This document shows positions 1-8,189 of a stretch of DNA of 64,000 nucleotides, piece by piece. Below the pieces are notes generated by a model. The model was not told the origin of the DNA. It ran no database searches and saw only the letters and a program-made list of their open reading frames with translations. The stretch comes from Kaistella soli (lineage in GTDB: Bacteria > Bacteroidota > Bacteroidia > Flavobacteriales > Weeksellaceae): positions 248,001 to 312,000 of the forward strand of contig NZ_JAHOPF010000002.1 in assembly GCF_019038595.1 (NCBI RefSeq). Direction: 5' to 3'. Numbering within the stretch: the stretch's first letter is position 1; every line of letters starts with the position of its first letter. A program made the position numbers and the translations under genes.

Positions 1-128
1 TAAAGGATGACGTCTGCCCGGTCTAAAAGATCAGCATAATGCTGGTGGAGTTCTCCGTCCGGAAGACCCGCCGTATGGTCGAGAACGCCGTCCATGGTCG
101 TGTTGATGGCCGCAATTACTTTTCTCAT
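1..128 (-). CDS. RibD C-terminal / dihydrofolate reductase-like protein (5' part only)
   Basis: Only the first 42 codons lie in the window; the rest runs off the left edge. The protein begins MRKVIAAINTTMDGVLDHTA, the usual opening of the RibD-C/DHFR-like family (first beta strand, then the S/T-M-DG-x turn that contacts the nucleotide). Members are NADPH-dependent reductases of about 180-200 residues, often of unknown substrate. The ATG lies at 126-128 on the minus strand. The family call rests on this short N-terminus only, and the true substrate cannot be told from it. Confidence 0.6.
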   Translation of the reverse strand, partial: MRKVIAAINTTMDGVLDHTAGLPDGELHQHYADLLDRADVIL

Positions 129-536
129 ATGATGATTTTATGAATTCGTGATTTTTTACAGTTCTGAACATTTTCCCGGCGCAGGATCTTCAATTTTTCT
201 ACAGATGCTCCGACTAAGATACAAAATACCGTCATTTCCAATCCTGAAAAATGAGGATTTTTAAATACGCACGCAGCCGGACGGTTAAAACAGCGCCAAA
301 AAACTTTAAAAGCAAACACCTGATTGAGTGGAGGTTATTAGAGCACTCTGCATTTGTCCCCCATTTGTCCCCCCATACCCTATGGGCGGTATGAGATAAC
401 TTACTTTATTTTGCGTCAAATTCATTCTAAACCATATTTTAAACAGATTAATTAATATGATCCATCTAAGGGACGACGGTCAAAGGAGCTGTCCTGTATT
501 ACCCATTGAAACGAAAAATAACCTCAATACTACGCG
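129..536. other. Intergenic region with tandem TTTGTCCCCC motif
   Basis: This 408-bp spacer separates the divergent genes at 128 and 537. I see no supported gene. It contains two adjacent copies of ATTTGTCCCCC (352-362 and 363-374), followed by an imperfect inverted repeat CATACC...GGTATG at about 375-394. The same C-tract motif recurs upstream of the next T9SS gene, so it may be a shared control site. Confidence 0.5.
352..374 (+). promoter_or_regulatory. Tandem ATTTGTCCCCC motif upstream of T9SS cargo gene 1
   Basis: Two copies of an 11-bp unit lie head to tail, one helical turn apart, about 165 bp upstream of the ATG at 537. A three-copy version lies upstream of the second cargo gene. Repetition at helical spacing suggests a protein binding site, but no regulator can be assigned. 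Confidence 0.35.
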
Positions 537-1553
537 ATGACAAAATTTTTACTTAGCGCTGCATTTTTAGCAGCATCATTTACTTTTGCCCAAACCTATG
601 ATAACGGAGGTTTGAGTACAGGAGCTACCTCAAAAAGCGGTGTTGCTGCTCCTGCAGGCTATACCTGGTCTGAACTTCAAAATAATACAGGAAATACGGC
701 GGAAGCTAACACCAGCCTGGGGTTGGGCGGAACGTACAGTTCTGCTTCAGCAAGCTTTTTTCTTGCAGACGATTTTACTGTTCCGGCCAATACACAATGG
801 AATATTACCCGTATCGATTTTTTTGCGTACCAGACCGGTTATACCGGAAGTGCTTCTCCTTTCAATACGGTAAGAGTTAATATATTCAGTTCAGATCCTT
901 CGGTGACGGGTGCGGTAAGTGTTTTTGGAGACGATACCGCCAATCGGTTTCTTTCCAGTGTAGATTCCAATATGTACAGAACCGGGAGCAGTGCGGTTCC
1001 GGTTGCTTCAGCTCCCGGAACTACCCGAAAAATATGGAAGGTTACAGCCAGTACTCCGGTTACTTTAGGATCCGGAACCTATTGGGTTAAGTATCAGTTA
1101 CAGAATGCAGTTACTGCCAATGCGGGATTTTTACCTCCGGTTACCATTGAAGGGACTAGAGGGTTACCCGGTTTTAACGGAAAGCAATATAATGCCATCG
1201 ATGGAACATGGACTTCAATCATCGACGCAGGAAATCCTGCCTCGGCACCGGATTATGCTTTGGATATGCCCTTTGTCATTACCTTCACCACGGGTAGTTT
1301 AGGAACAGATGCAGTAATGCAGTATGATAACAGAATAAAAGTGTACCCTAATCCGGTAAATGACTATTTCAGAATCAGTAATCCGGGAAAACTGGCGATC
1401 AGCTCAGTAGAAATAATGGATGCCAGCGCAAGAACTGTAAAAGTACTGAAAAGCGCTGATGAATATCAGGTTTCTGATCTTCCAAAAGGAAATTATCTGT
1501 TGAAAATTAACAGCAACGAAAGTCCGAAGATTACAAAACTGATTAAGCTTTAA
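537..1553 (+). CDS. Secreted protein with T9SS type A sorting domain
   Basis: This 338-residue protein has a Sec signal peptide (MTKFLLSAAFLAASFTFA, cleavage before QTYD). Its last ~75 residues form a T9SS type A sorting domain: the YPNPV motif after IKV, then the beta-rich stretch ending PKITKLIKL. Family knowledge says such proteins cross the outer membrane by the type IX system and are released or anchored after the domain is cut. The middle (residues ~20-250) is a Gly/Ser/Thr-rich beta domain that I do not recognise; no catalytic motif is visible. The ATG at 537 is the only start that places the signal peptide at the N-terminus. A factor-independent terminator follows. Confidence 0.85.
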   Translation: MTKFLLSAAFLAASFTFAQTYDNGGLSTGATSKSGVAAPAGYTWSELQNNTGNTAEANTSLGLGGTYSSASASFFLADDFTVPANTQWNITRIDFFAYQTGYTGSASPFNTVRVNIFSSDPSVTGAVSVFGDDTANRFLSSVDSNMYRTGSSAVPVASAPGTTRKIWKVTASTPVTLGSGTYWVKYQLQNAVTANAGFLPPVTIEGTRGLPGFNGKQYNAIDGTWTSIIDAGNPASAPDYALDMPFVITFTTGSLGTDAVMQYDNRIKVYPNPVNDYFRISNPGKLAISSVEIMDASARTVKVLKSADEYQVSDLPKGNYLLKINSNESPKITKLIKL

Positions 1554-1617
1554 ATAAAGAAGTAACTACCTCGACGCCTTTACTATTTTTGGTATTAATC
1601 TGAAATATTAACGTAAC

Positions 1618-1653
1618 AAAACCTCTTTTAAAACAGTTTAAAGGAGGTTTTTT
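1618..1653 (+). terminator. Rho-independent terminator after T9SS cargo gene 1
   Basis: The stem AAAACCTCTTTTAAA pairs, with one mismatch, to TTTAAAGGAGGTTTT around a short loop and is followed by a T run. It lies about 65 bp after the stop at 1553. Confidence 0.7.
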
Positions 1654-1925
1654 CACAGGTCAGAATCTCCAATCGGGATGGATAAGGTGTTTTCTCACAT
1701 GTCCAGGCTTAGGAGATACGGTAATATCCGGAATTATCTGTTCATGTATTGTGATTTATAATGGATTTTTAAAACAGTGTTTCAAGAATCCATCGCTGTC
1801 TGTTTCACTTTCTGCTGAAAGTTTCGAATATCTTAGTTCATCCTGTCAGCGGTTTAAAGGTCCATTTACCACCATTAAACAATTGCTAAGTGACTGATTT
1901 TCAATACCACTTATTTGTAAGAATA

Positions 1926-1957
1926 CTTTGTCCCCCTTAGTCCCCCATTTGTCCCCC
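1926..1957 (+). promoter_or_regulatory. Three-copy TTTGTCCCCC motif upstream of T9SS cargo gene 2
   Basis: Copies at 1926-1936, 1937-1946 (TTAGTCCCCC) and 1947-1957 are 10-11 bp apart and end about 65 bp before the ATG at 2023. The motif matches the pair at 352-374, which suggests common control of the two cargo genes. Confidence 0.4.
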
Positions 1958-2022
1958 TCCTGTTTTTGGTTTGGTTCATCAATGCCTGTATTTTTAGCGC
2001 TACATTTTTTAAAACAATCACT

Positions 2023-3738
2023 ATGAAAAAACGACTATCAATTTTCCTGTTGATTCTGCTGGGAACTTTCAGCTATTCACAGGTTATTTTCAAAGAAACT
2101 TTCGATGGGATCAGCGGATCTACCGCCGGCGGAGCGGGCACCTATAAATTTCCTCCGGGATGGCTGCTCAGGAATGTTGATAACAGATCCCCCAGCGGTC
2201 AGGTTGCCTATGTGAACGAGGCATGGGAAAGAAGAGAGGATTTTAAAACCAATGTTATCGATTCGGTAGCCTTCAGTAACTCATGGTACAGTCCCGCGGG
2301 ACAGGCAGATGACTGGATGTGGACTCCGAAAATCACGGTCCCGGATACTTCCGCTGATGTGGTTCTGAAATGGCAGGCGATGGCTTATGACCCCGATTTT
2401 CCGGATGGATATGAGGTGAGAATTATGCCCGACCCTACAGAGCCAACTGGCGGAACCGGCGTGATGGGCAATCAGCTCACCTCTTCGGTGCAGCTTTTCA
2501 GCATACCGGCAGAAAACAGCAGCTGGACCGAAAGAACCCTCAGCCTTAATGATTACAGAAACAAGACGTTCAGAATCGCTTTCCGGAATAATTCGACCGA
2601 TAAATTTATTCTTGTGATTGATGATGTGGAAGTTGCTGTCTTAATGAACACTGACGCAGCCATTACTGCAGTAAAAAATTACGAATACACCCAGTATCCG
2701 CTTTTGCATTCTGCCAGTGGCATCCCTTTAAATGCCACGATTAAAAATATGGGGTCGCTTATGCTCACGGATGCCAGAATCAAAGCCAGTCTTGTTGACG
2801 AAACGAACCAGGTGGCAGCTACGGTACTGTCAGTCGCCATGACGCTGAATCCGCAACAGGAATCTACACCTGATTTTCCTCCAATGCCGGTCCCGGCAAA
2901 GGGAAAATACCGCGTCCGTTACGAAGTGGCTTTGGCTTCCCCGGATCAGAACCCGGCCAACAATACGAAGGAATCGCTGGAATTCCAGATCACTGAATCA
3001 ACGATGGCACGTGATAACGGTGTTGCTGCCGGTGCTTTAGGAATCGGTGCCGGTACACTGGGGTATCTGGGACAGGCGTTCACCACGAAAGTAACCTCTG
3101 TGGCCACAGGAGCAACCGTGAGTTTCGGAGAAAGTACAGAAGGAGCCACCTACCGTCTGGCTTTATGGAATGTTGATCCTGCCACCGGCAAACCGCAGAG
3201 TATTATTGCAGAAACGGCGAACCAGACTGCAGGTACCGCAGCCTTTACCGCCACCCTGTCTTTTGCAGGCGCACCGCTGGTTCTTTCGCCGGGTACCTAT
3301 GTGCTTACCGCTGTGGAGCTCGATAAAACGCTTGCAGTTGTCATGACCAACGATGTCTTCACGCCGGGAACTACTTTTGTGAACTGGCCGACAAACCCGT
3401 TGGGCACCTGGGCCCACAATGAGGATTTCGGAAGCGGTTTTGCTAAATCGTACGCCCTGAGACTCGAAGTGCAGCAGGATCCTACTCTGGGAACCTCCGC
3501 TGCAGACCTGACCCAGCTCATCAGCGTCTACCCTAATCCGGTAACCGATGTTCTGAAAATTGCATCAAAGGAGAAAGTGCTGAATCTTCAGGTATACGCT
3601 GCCGACGGCAAACTGGTCAATATACAACCCAACAGATCATTGGATCAGCTTGAGGTAAGCCAGCTTCCTGCAGGCCTGTATGTGCTTAAAATCACTACCG
3701 GGAAAGGTGAAAAGCAGGTGAAGTTTATTAAGAAATAA
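2023..3738 (+). CDS. Choice-of-anchor J / T9SS type A sorting domain protein
   Basis: This 571-residue exported protein starts at the ATG at 2023, which gives a classic signal peptide (MKKRLSIFLLILLGTFSYSQ); the frame opens 57 bp earlier, but that extension would bury the signal. Residues ~20-210 resemble the choice-of-anchor J (MAM-like jelly-roll) domain, with FKETFDG near the start and a DDWMWTPKI stretch. A central CARDB-like beta-sandwich region and another Gly/Ala-rich beta domain follow. The C-terminus has a T9SS type A sorting domain (VYPNPVTDVLKI and final VKFIKK). It is likely a surface or secreted adhesion or binding protein; no enzyme motif is visible. It is the second T9SS cargo gene in a row and shares the upstream C-tract repeat. 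Confidence 0.85.
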   Translation: MKKRLSIFLLILLGTFSYSQVIFKETFDGISGSTAGGAGTYKFPPGWLLRNVDNRSPSGQVAYVNEAWERREDFKTNVIDSVAFSNSWYSPAGQADDWMWTPKITVPDTSADVVLKWQAMAYDPDFPDGYEVRIMPDPTEPTGGTGVMGNQLTSSVQLFSIPAENSSWTERTLSLNDYRNKTFRIAFRNNSTDKFILVIDDVEVAVLMNTDAAITAVKNYEYTQYPLLHSASGIPLNATIKNMGSLMLTDARIKASLVDETNQVAATVLSVAMTLNPQQESTPDFPPMPVPAKGKYRVRYEVALASPDQNPANNTKESLEFQITESTMARDNGVAAGALGIGAGTLGYLGQAFTTKVTSVATGATVSFGESTEGATYRLALWNVDPATGKPQSIIAETANQTAGTAAFTATLSFAGAPLVLSPGTYVLTAVELDKTLAVVMTNDVFTPGTTFVNWPTNPLGTWAHNEDFGSGFAKSYALRLEVQQDPTLGTSAADLTQLISVYPNPVTDVLKIASKEKVLNLQVYAADGKLVNIQPNRSLDQLEVSQLPAGLYVLKITTGKGEKQVKFIKK

Positions 3739-3761
3739 CAGCTGCTCTTCTTTAAATAAGC

Positions 3762-3794
3762 AAAGGTCGCCGTGAGGTGACCTTTGTTTTTTTT
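3762..3794 (+). terminator. Rho-independent terminator after T9SS cargo gene 2
   Basis: AAAGGTCGCC pairs with GGTGACCTTT (one mismatch) around GTGA and is followed by a run of eight or more T. It starts 24 bp after the stop codon. Confidence 0.75.
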
Positions 3795-3817
3795 ATGCCC
3801 GGTTTTCTTCACTGCTC

Positions 3818-4175
3818 AGCCTGTCATTGACCACGTCGAATCTTCGGTTGCTGAGAAGAATCAAGGAATGAAGAATCTGGTTTTGAGATGAGATTCTTCA
3901 CTGCACTACGCTTCGTTCAGAATGACATGCATCGTTTTGCTGAATCAGAATGACAATGTTTTAGCCTATACTCTCTGTCATTCATTTCGTTGAATCTTCG
4001 GTTTGTGAGAAGAAGCAAGGAAATGAAGAATCTGGTTTTGAGATGAGATTCTTCACTGCACTACGTTTCATTCAGAATGACATGCATCTTTTTGCTGAAT
4101 CAGAATGACAATGTTTTAGCCTATACTCTCTGTCATTCATTTCGTCGAATCTGCGGTTTGTGAGCGGAATGAAAT
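3818..4175. repeat. 154-bp tandem repeat, about 2.2 copies
   Basis: Units starting GAATCTTCGG at 3838 and 3992, and GAATCTGCGG at 4147, give a period of 154-155 bp. Within each unit, AGAATCTGG...GAGATTCTTCACTGCACTACG and CATTCAGAATGAC resemble the common Bacteroidota intergenic repeat. Copies 1 and 2 are nearly identical, so the duplication is recent. No gene is seen here. Confidence 0.75.
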
Positions 4176-4192
4176 AGATTAAAGAATCTGTA

Positions 4193-4327
4193 TTAACATA
4201 AAAGTCTTCTTAATCGCGATCCGGTAACTTTAATAACGTTTAAAACTTCCGAAATATCTTTTTCCGGACGGAGAACTCTTTTATTTTCAATTAAAGCAGT
4301 TATTTGCTCTTCGGTCAGGCTTTCCAC
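4193..4327 (-). CDS. Possible small protein, 44 residues
   Basis: A GTG-started frame encodes VESLTEEQITALIENKRV and ends RLRRLLC. It lies directly after the stop of the gene at 4349-4744 and in the same frame as it, so it could be a separate downstream cistron or a C-terminal tail cut off by a stop. The composition (alternating charged and hydrophobic residues, helical, basic end) looks protein-like, but I recognise no family. No ATG is available and no ribosome binding site is obvious. Confidence 0.3.
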   Translation of the reverse strand: MESLTEEQITALIENKRVLRPEKDISEVLNVIKVTGSRLRRLLC

Positions 4328-4348
4328 TTTAAGACTTATAACGATATT

Positions 4349-4744
4349 TTAAAATTTTTCCTTTTTCACCAATGCTATTAAATGTTCCAGCGAAACTTTC
4401 AGTTTTTGGGCAGTTTCTTCAGCATTGATATGCCCTAAAAGGTACTCCTCATTTTTTCCTTTTCCCGAAACACCGGTGTACATAATGTGCCATTTTTCTC
4501 CGTTATAATGCGGTTCTATGCGGAGCACTTTCACCTCTTTCAAATCAGTTTTCACGGTGTCGCTGTCCGAAAATACTTTTACCAGAAAGTTGTTTTCACA
4601 CGCCACCGATACCACCTTTATCTGCCCAAACGTAAATGCAGATTTATACAAAGCATCAATGGTTTGTACCGTTTCTTCTTTGGTTTGTGCTTTTGCAGAA
4701 AACGTGCTTACTGCGAAGGCGAGGATGAGGAAAATATTTTTCAT
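4349..4744 (-). CDS. Small exported protein of unknown function
   Basis: This 131-residue protein has a clear signal peptide (MKNIFLILAFAVSTFSAKAQ) and so acts in the periplasm or outside the cell. The mature part is a mixed alpha/beta domain with one Cys (residue ~49) and a Lys-rich C-terminus. I recognise no domain. It is monocistronic unless the small in-frame ORF just downstream is real. The IS91-like element begins about 250 bp upstream, on the other strand. Confidence 0.65.
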   Translation of the reverse strand: MKNIFLILAFAVSTFSAKAQTKEETVQTIDALYKSAFTFGQIKVVSVACENNFLVKVFSDSDTVKTDLKEVKVLRIEPHYNGEKWHIMYTGVSGKGKNEEYLLGHINAEETAQKLKVSLEHLIALVKKEKF

Positions 4745-4994
4745 TGTAATTATGTTAATCAGATTACACTGCGCGGAAACCGGAGCCGCCTGTGTCAGTT
4801 AAACCCTACTCCAAAGGGCATTGGAATATCTATAACTGGTTTTTGTAAATACCGCAAAATGAACAACTAGCGAAAATCTTCATGATGAAAACTTCAACCC
4901 GCTAATAGAAATACTCTGTTGAACTAAACCTCCGGTAGCTTTTTCGATTCGCCGTTTTAGTAATTTTGTTTTTTTAACAATCAAAACATTTACT

Positions 4995-5983
4995 ATGGCT
5001 ACAAAAAAAAATCCCCGGAGGATTTAAGAACGAACAAATTTCTGAACCGTGCTTCGAGCGAAGTTAACGGTTTTGCCGAACTCCTGCAACGTTTCGAAAG
5101 AAATATTTCCATCCTGGGCAGGAGCCCCAGAACCTTTGATAATTATTCCCGGCATGTGGCAGCCCTGGCGCTGCACTTTAAAACTTTGCCTACGGAACTG
5201 GATCCTGAACAGGTGAAAGATTACTTGTTTGAACTCCAGCAACGAAGCCAAACCCCTTCTCAGTCCTATTTCAAACACACCGTTTACGGACTGCGGTTCC
5301 TGCTGAAGACCGAAGGCTTGCCTTATAGTTTTCTACATCTTCCCGCTATTCCAAAAGTAAATAAACTGCCGACTGTTTTAAGCCGGCAGGAAGTTTGGCG
5401 CATGCTTCAAACAGCAGAACTCCTGAAACACAAACTGCTCATCGGGCTCATCTACGGCTGCGGACTGCGCTGTATGGAAGTAAGAAATATCGAACTTCAG
5501 CATCTGGACTTCGACCGCAGGATGCTGCATATCGTTCAGGGTAAAGGCCGGAAAGACCGCTATGTGCCTTTGTCCGAGCATTTAATTCGGGGACTGAAAA
5601 CCTTTATTAAAGTTGAGAATCCGGTTCAGTATTTATTCAATGGGAATCATAACAGGAATATTGAAGAGATTGACATTCTTACTCCTAAAATTACAGGCTT
5701 TGATTCCCGCTACAGCCAGCGCGGCGTTCAGTGGGTCATCAAAACCATTTCCAAAAAAGCCGGCATCACCAAAGAAGTTCACACCCATACTTTGCGACAC
5801 AGCTACGCCACGCATCTGCTGGAAGACGGCGTTCCGATCATCATGGTACAAAAACTTCTGGGTCATGAAAGAATTGAATCGACCATGGAATATCTTCATG
5901 TCTGCCAGCTTTCGGATCAGAAGCCTCACAGTCCTTTGGATACCGTATTTGCTTTGTACCGCAAAAATGGAATCCCGAAGTAA
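4995..5983 (+). CDS. Tyrosine recombinase of an IS91-like element (N-terminal poly-A frameshift)
   Basis: From the ATG at 4995 the frame starts MATKKNPRRI and stops after 10 codons. If one base is read twice in the run of nine A (about 5004-5012), it continues as a full ~329-residue tyrosine recombinase. Without the shift, the first in-frame ATG is at 5156 and the SAM-like core-binding domain is cut. Catalytic residues are visible in GCGLRCMEVRN (Arg), the GKGRKDRY lysine, HTLRHSYATHL (His, Arg), LLGHERIES (His) and EYLHV (Tyr). Such recombinases accompany IS91-type transposases in Bacteroidota. The shift may be programmed -1 slippage, transcriptional slippage, a true mutation or a homopolymer read error. 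The stop overlaps the transposase start by 17 bp. Confidence 0.8.
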
Positions 5984-7073
5984 GGGCAGAAGTGTAGCCG
6001 ACGTTCTGCGCGCAGTCAGTTTATCAACTCAGAATTTTACGGTTCATCAGGAAAAAACACTTCGGGCTTTATCGTACTGCCGGACTTCAGCTTTGGGCGG
6101 TCATATCGATGCGTGCGACGGTTGCGGAAATCTTTCCATCAGTTACAACTCCTGTAGGAACCGGCATTGTCCCGGGTGTCAGGGCCATAAAAGGGAAGAA
6201 TGGATCCAGAAGCGCGAAGCGGATTTACTCCCGTGCAGCTATTATCATCTCGTTTTCACGCTTCCCGAAGAGCTGAACGGTTTGGCAATTGCAAATCCCA
6301 CACTCATTTACAAAACATTGTTTGAAGCAGCTTGGGCAACATTAAACCAGTTTGGCAAAACGGAAGGAATGCAGCTCGGAATGATTGCGATACTTCACAC
6401 GTGGGGACAGAACCTGAGCTTGCATCCGCACCTGCACTGCATTGTTCCTGGCGGCGGAATTGATCATCACGGAAAGTGGAAAAAGAAAGTACGAACCGAT
6501 AAATATCTCTTCTCTGTAAAAGCGATGAGCAAAGTATTCCGGGCAAAGTTTGTGGCTTTATTGAGAACTTCGGGAGTAAAAGATTCCAATTTAATGGATA
6601 AACTCTTTACCAAGAACTGGGTCGTCTATGCAAAACGTCCTTTTGGTGGCCCGAAACAGGTGATTGAATATTTAGGCAGATACACCTACAAAGTCGCCAT
6701 CAGCAATCACCGCATCAAAGAAGTGACGGATCAGCAGGTCCGTTTTGGCTACAAAGATTACCGGAAAGGCGGCGAAAAAAAAGAAATGACTTTATCCCAT
6801 GTGGAGTTTATCAGGCGCTTCAGTCTTCATATCCTGCCCAAAAGGTTTGTGCGGATCCGGCATTACGGTATTTTAAGCAGCAGCTGGAAGCGTGGGAAGC
6901 TGCAAAATTCACAGTCAGATTTAAACATCCGGGTTCCGGAAGCAAAACCCAAGACTTTGCTCAATAAATGCCGGTGTTGCAAAGAAGGAAACCTGGTCAC
7001 CATTGCCATTTTCGGGCAGCGCGGTCCGCCACAGGATTTTCTTTTCGTCACCCAACCTTTCTCTGCGAAATAA
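5967..7073 (+). CDS. IS91 family transposase (HUH, zinc-binding)
   Basis: The 368-residue protein starts at the ATG at 5967 (MESRSKGRSVADVLRAV). The frame is open further upstream, but only as a shadow of the recombinase. Residues ~45-75 hold the zinc-binding Cys cluster (CDGCGN...CRNRHCPGC). Residues ~150-160 hold the HUH motif in LHPHLHCIVPGGG, and EYLGRYTYKVAISNHRI carries the catalytic tyrosine block. It nicks and joins ssDNA in rolling-circle transposition. The length is normal for the subgroup and no internal stop is present, so it may be active. Confidence 0.9.
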   Translation: MESRSKGRSVADVLRAVSLSTQNFTVHQEKTLRALSYCRTSALGGHIDACDGCGNLSISYNSCRNRHCPGCQGHKREEWIQKREADLLPCSYYHLVFTLPEELNGLAIANPTLIYKTLFEAAWATLNQFGKTEGMQLGMIAILHTWGQNLSLHPHLHCIVPGGGIDHHGKWKKKVRTDKYLFSVKAMSKVFRAKFVALLRTSGVKDSNLMDKLFTKNWVVYAKRPFGGPKQVIEYLGRYTYKVAISNHRIKEVTDQQVRFGYKDYRKGGEKKEMTLSHVEFIRRFSLHILPKRFVRIRHYGILSSSWKRGKLQNSQSDLNIRVPEAKPKTLLNKCRCCKEGNLVTIAIFGQRGPPQDFLFVTQPFSAK

Positions 7074-7321
7074 GCTTTGCGGGTAAGGGAAACTGTGTTT
7101 TGCAGCGAAGAAAAACCGCGGAAAACCACTTCCAAAGGCTACCAAATGCCACAAATAAAGCAGTCCTTCTGAAAAACTGCTTTGTATCTCTAAATTCTAA
7201 AAACGACATCCCCATAAGAGGACCATTATGCTGCTGAAAAGCCACCGGAGCTTCCGTTCAACGGGCTTTCATTTCTTGTCTTTCAGACAAAACGAAAGCT
7301 TAGTTATTACCTGCAGTGTTT

Positions 7322-7963
7322 TTATTTTGTTTCGATTATTTTCATCGTTAAATCTCTGAAAGTTAAAATTTCTCCTGTTTGGAAACTGTATCTAGATTTA
7401 TCAAAAGTATTTAGTCGCTCCAACAGATTTAGTTTTCTTGTCGGTTTATAGGCAAATTCTTCAAAGATTTTCCTTCCCTTTGAAATAATTCCAATCTGTT
7501 CTAACATTTCCGAATAATATTTTTCCAAATATGGAGTAATTAATGATGAAGGTCTAATGTTAGAAACATCAACATTTCTACGTTTTAGATATTTTTTCAA
7601 AGTCAGAAAAACGGATGCACTTAAGCATTCAGTTCCAAGTATTCTTATTGGTTTTATATCTTGATATTTGCAATTTTCAGCAATTAATTCGCAAACATCT
7701 CTTAACGTTCTATTTCTAGAAGGCGTTAATGCCTGTTCCCATTTGCTTTCACTAACTGAAATTCCAAAGCATTCATTCAGGAATTCAGATAAGGGTTTCC
7801 AAGGAAGTAAATCCCCAGCACTTCTCCAATAATTTATTGTTGAGTCGAACGTTAAGATAGCATCAGGATCTGTTTCAAAATCCAATTTGCTTGAAATTCG
7901 ATGCTGTTCAATTAAAATATTTAAAATATCTCTTTGAGTTAACTGTTGATTTAGAATTTCCAT
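7322..7963 (-). CDS. Hypothetical protein, 213 residues
   Basis: This is a soluble, largely helical protein (MEILNQQLTQRDILNILIEQ) with no signal peptide or membrane segment. I recognise no family. Tyr/Leu/Lys-rich helical stretches and a conserved-looking TPSRNRTLRDVCELIAENC segment are visible. It has its own promoter (TTG-N17-TATATTTG, 7999-8026), so it is probably an expressed gene. It lies between the IS91-like element and a RAYT gene, which suggests accessory DNA. Confidence 0.65.
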   Translation of the reverse strand: MEILNQQLTQRDILNILIEQHRISSKLDFETDPDAILTFDSTINYWRSAGDLLPWKPLSEFLNECFGISVSESKWEQALTPSRNRTLRDVCELIAENCKYQDIKPIRILGTECLSASVFLTLKKYLKRRNVDVSNIRPSSLITPYLEKYYSEMLEQIGIISKGRKIFEEFAYKPTRKLNLLERLNTFDKSRYSFQTGEILTFRDLTMKIIETK

Positions 7964-7998
7964 TTCACGCGGTTTTTTGCAACATTGCAGGTAACTCT

Positions 7999-8026
7999 CA
8001 AATATACAAAGTTTTTAAGCCGACAA
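7999..8026 (-). promoter_or_regulatory. Flavobacterial promoter for the 213-residue protein
   Basis: On the minus strand, TTG (8024-8026), 17 bp, then TATATTTG (7999-8006) match the Bacteroidota sigma-A consensus TTG-N17-23-TAnnTTTG. The -7 element lies about 36 bp upstream of the ATG at 7963. Confidence 0.6.
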
Positions 8027-8134
8027 CAACATTTGATTTGTTCCAAAGTATTTCCCATGAAATATGTATTTGTCTGTAAATACTCTTCCCCAGTGCTTTT
8101 CTCAATCCTAGATTCTTCTGAACTGCGTTCGGTC

Positions 8135-8167
8135 AACTTTGCCAAAGTTTCGAACTTTGGCAAAGTT
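8135..8167. repeat. REP-like palindrome, family 1, copy a
   Basis: AACTTTGCCAAAGTT, 3 bp, then its exact reverse complement AACTTTGGCAAAGTT form a 33-bp hairpin. Each arm is itself nearly palindromic. It lies 22 bp after the RAYT gene (in transcription order). Three copies within 720 bp bracket and enter that gene. Confidence 0.85.
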
Positions 8168-8189
8168 AAAGGCTTCCAGAATTTTCAGT

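Larger units (their letters stand above)
4995..7073 (+). mobile_element. IS91-family element (coding core)
   Basis: A tyrosine recombinase and an IS91 (HUH rolling-circle) transposase overlap and lie in one orientation, which is the layout of the IS91 subgroup with an accessory integrase. I could not define the ends. The element probably extends into the non-coding flanks (about 4800-4994 and 7074-7300), which show no obvious inverted repeats; IS91 elements lack such repeats. Confidence 0.8.

Noticed and set aside
5613-5966. Longer N-terminus for the IS91 transposase
   Set aside because: This stretch is an out-of-frame shadow of the recombinase gene; family proteins start near the ATG at 5967.
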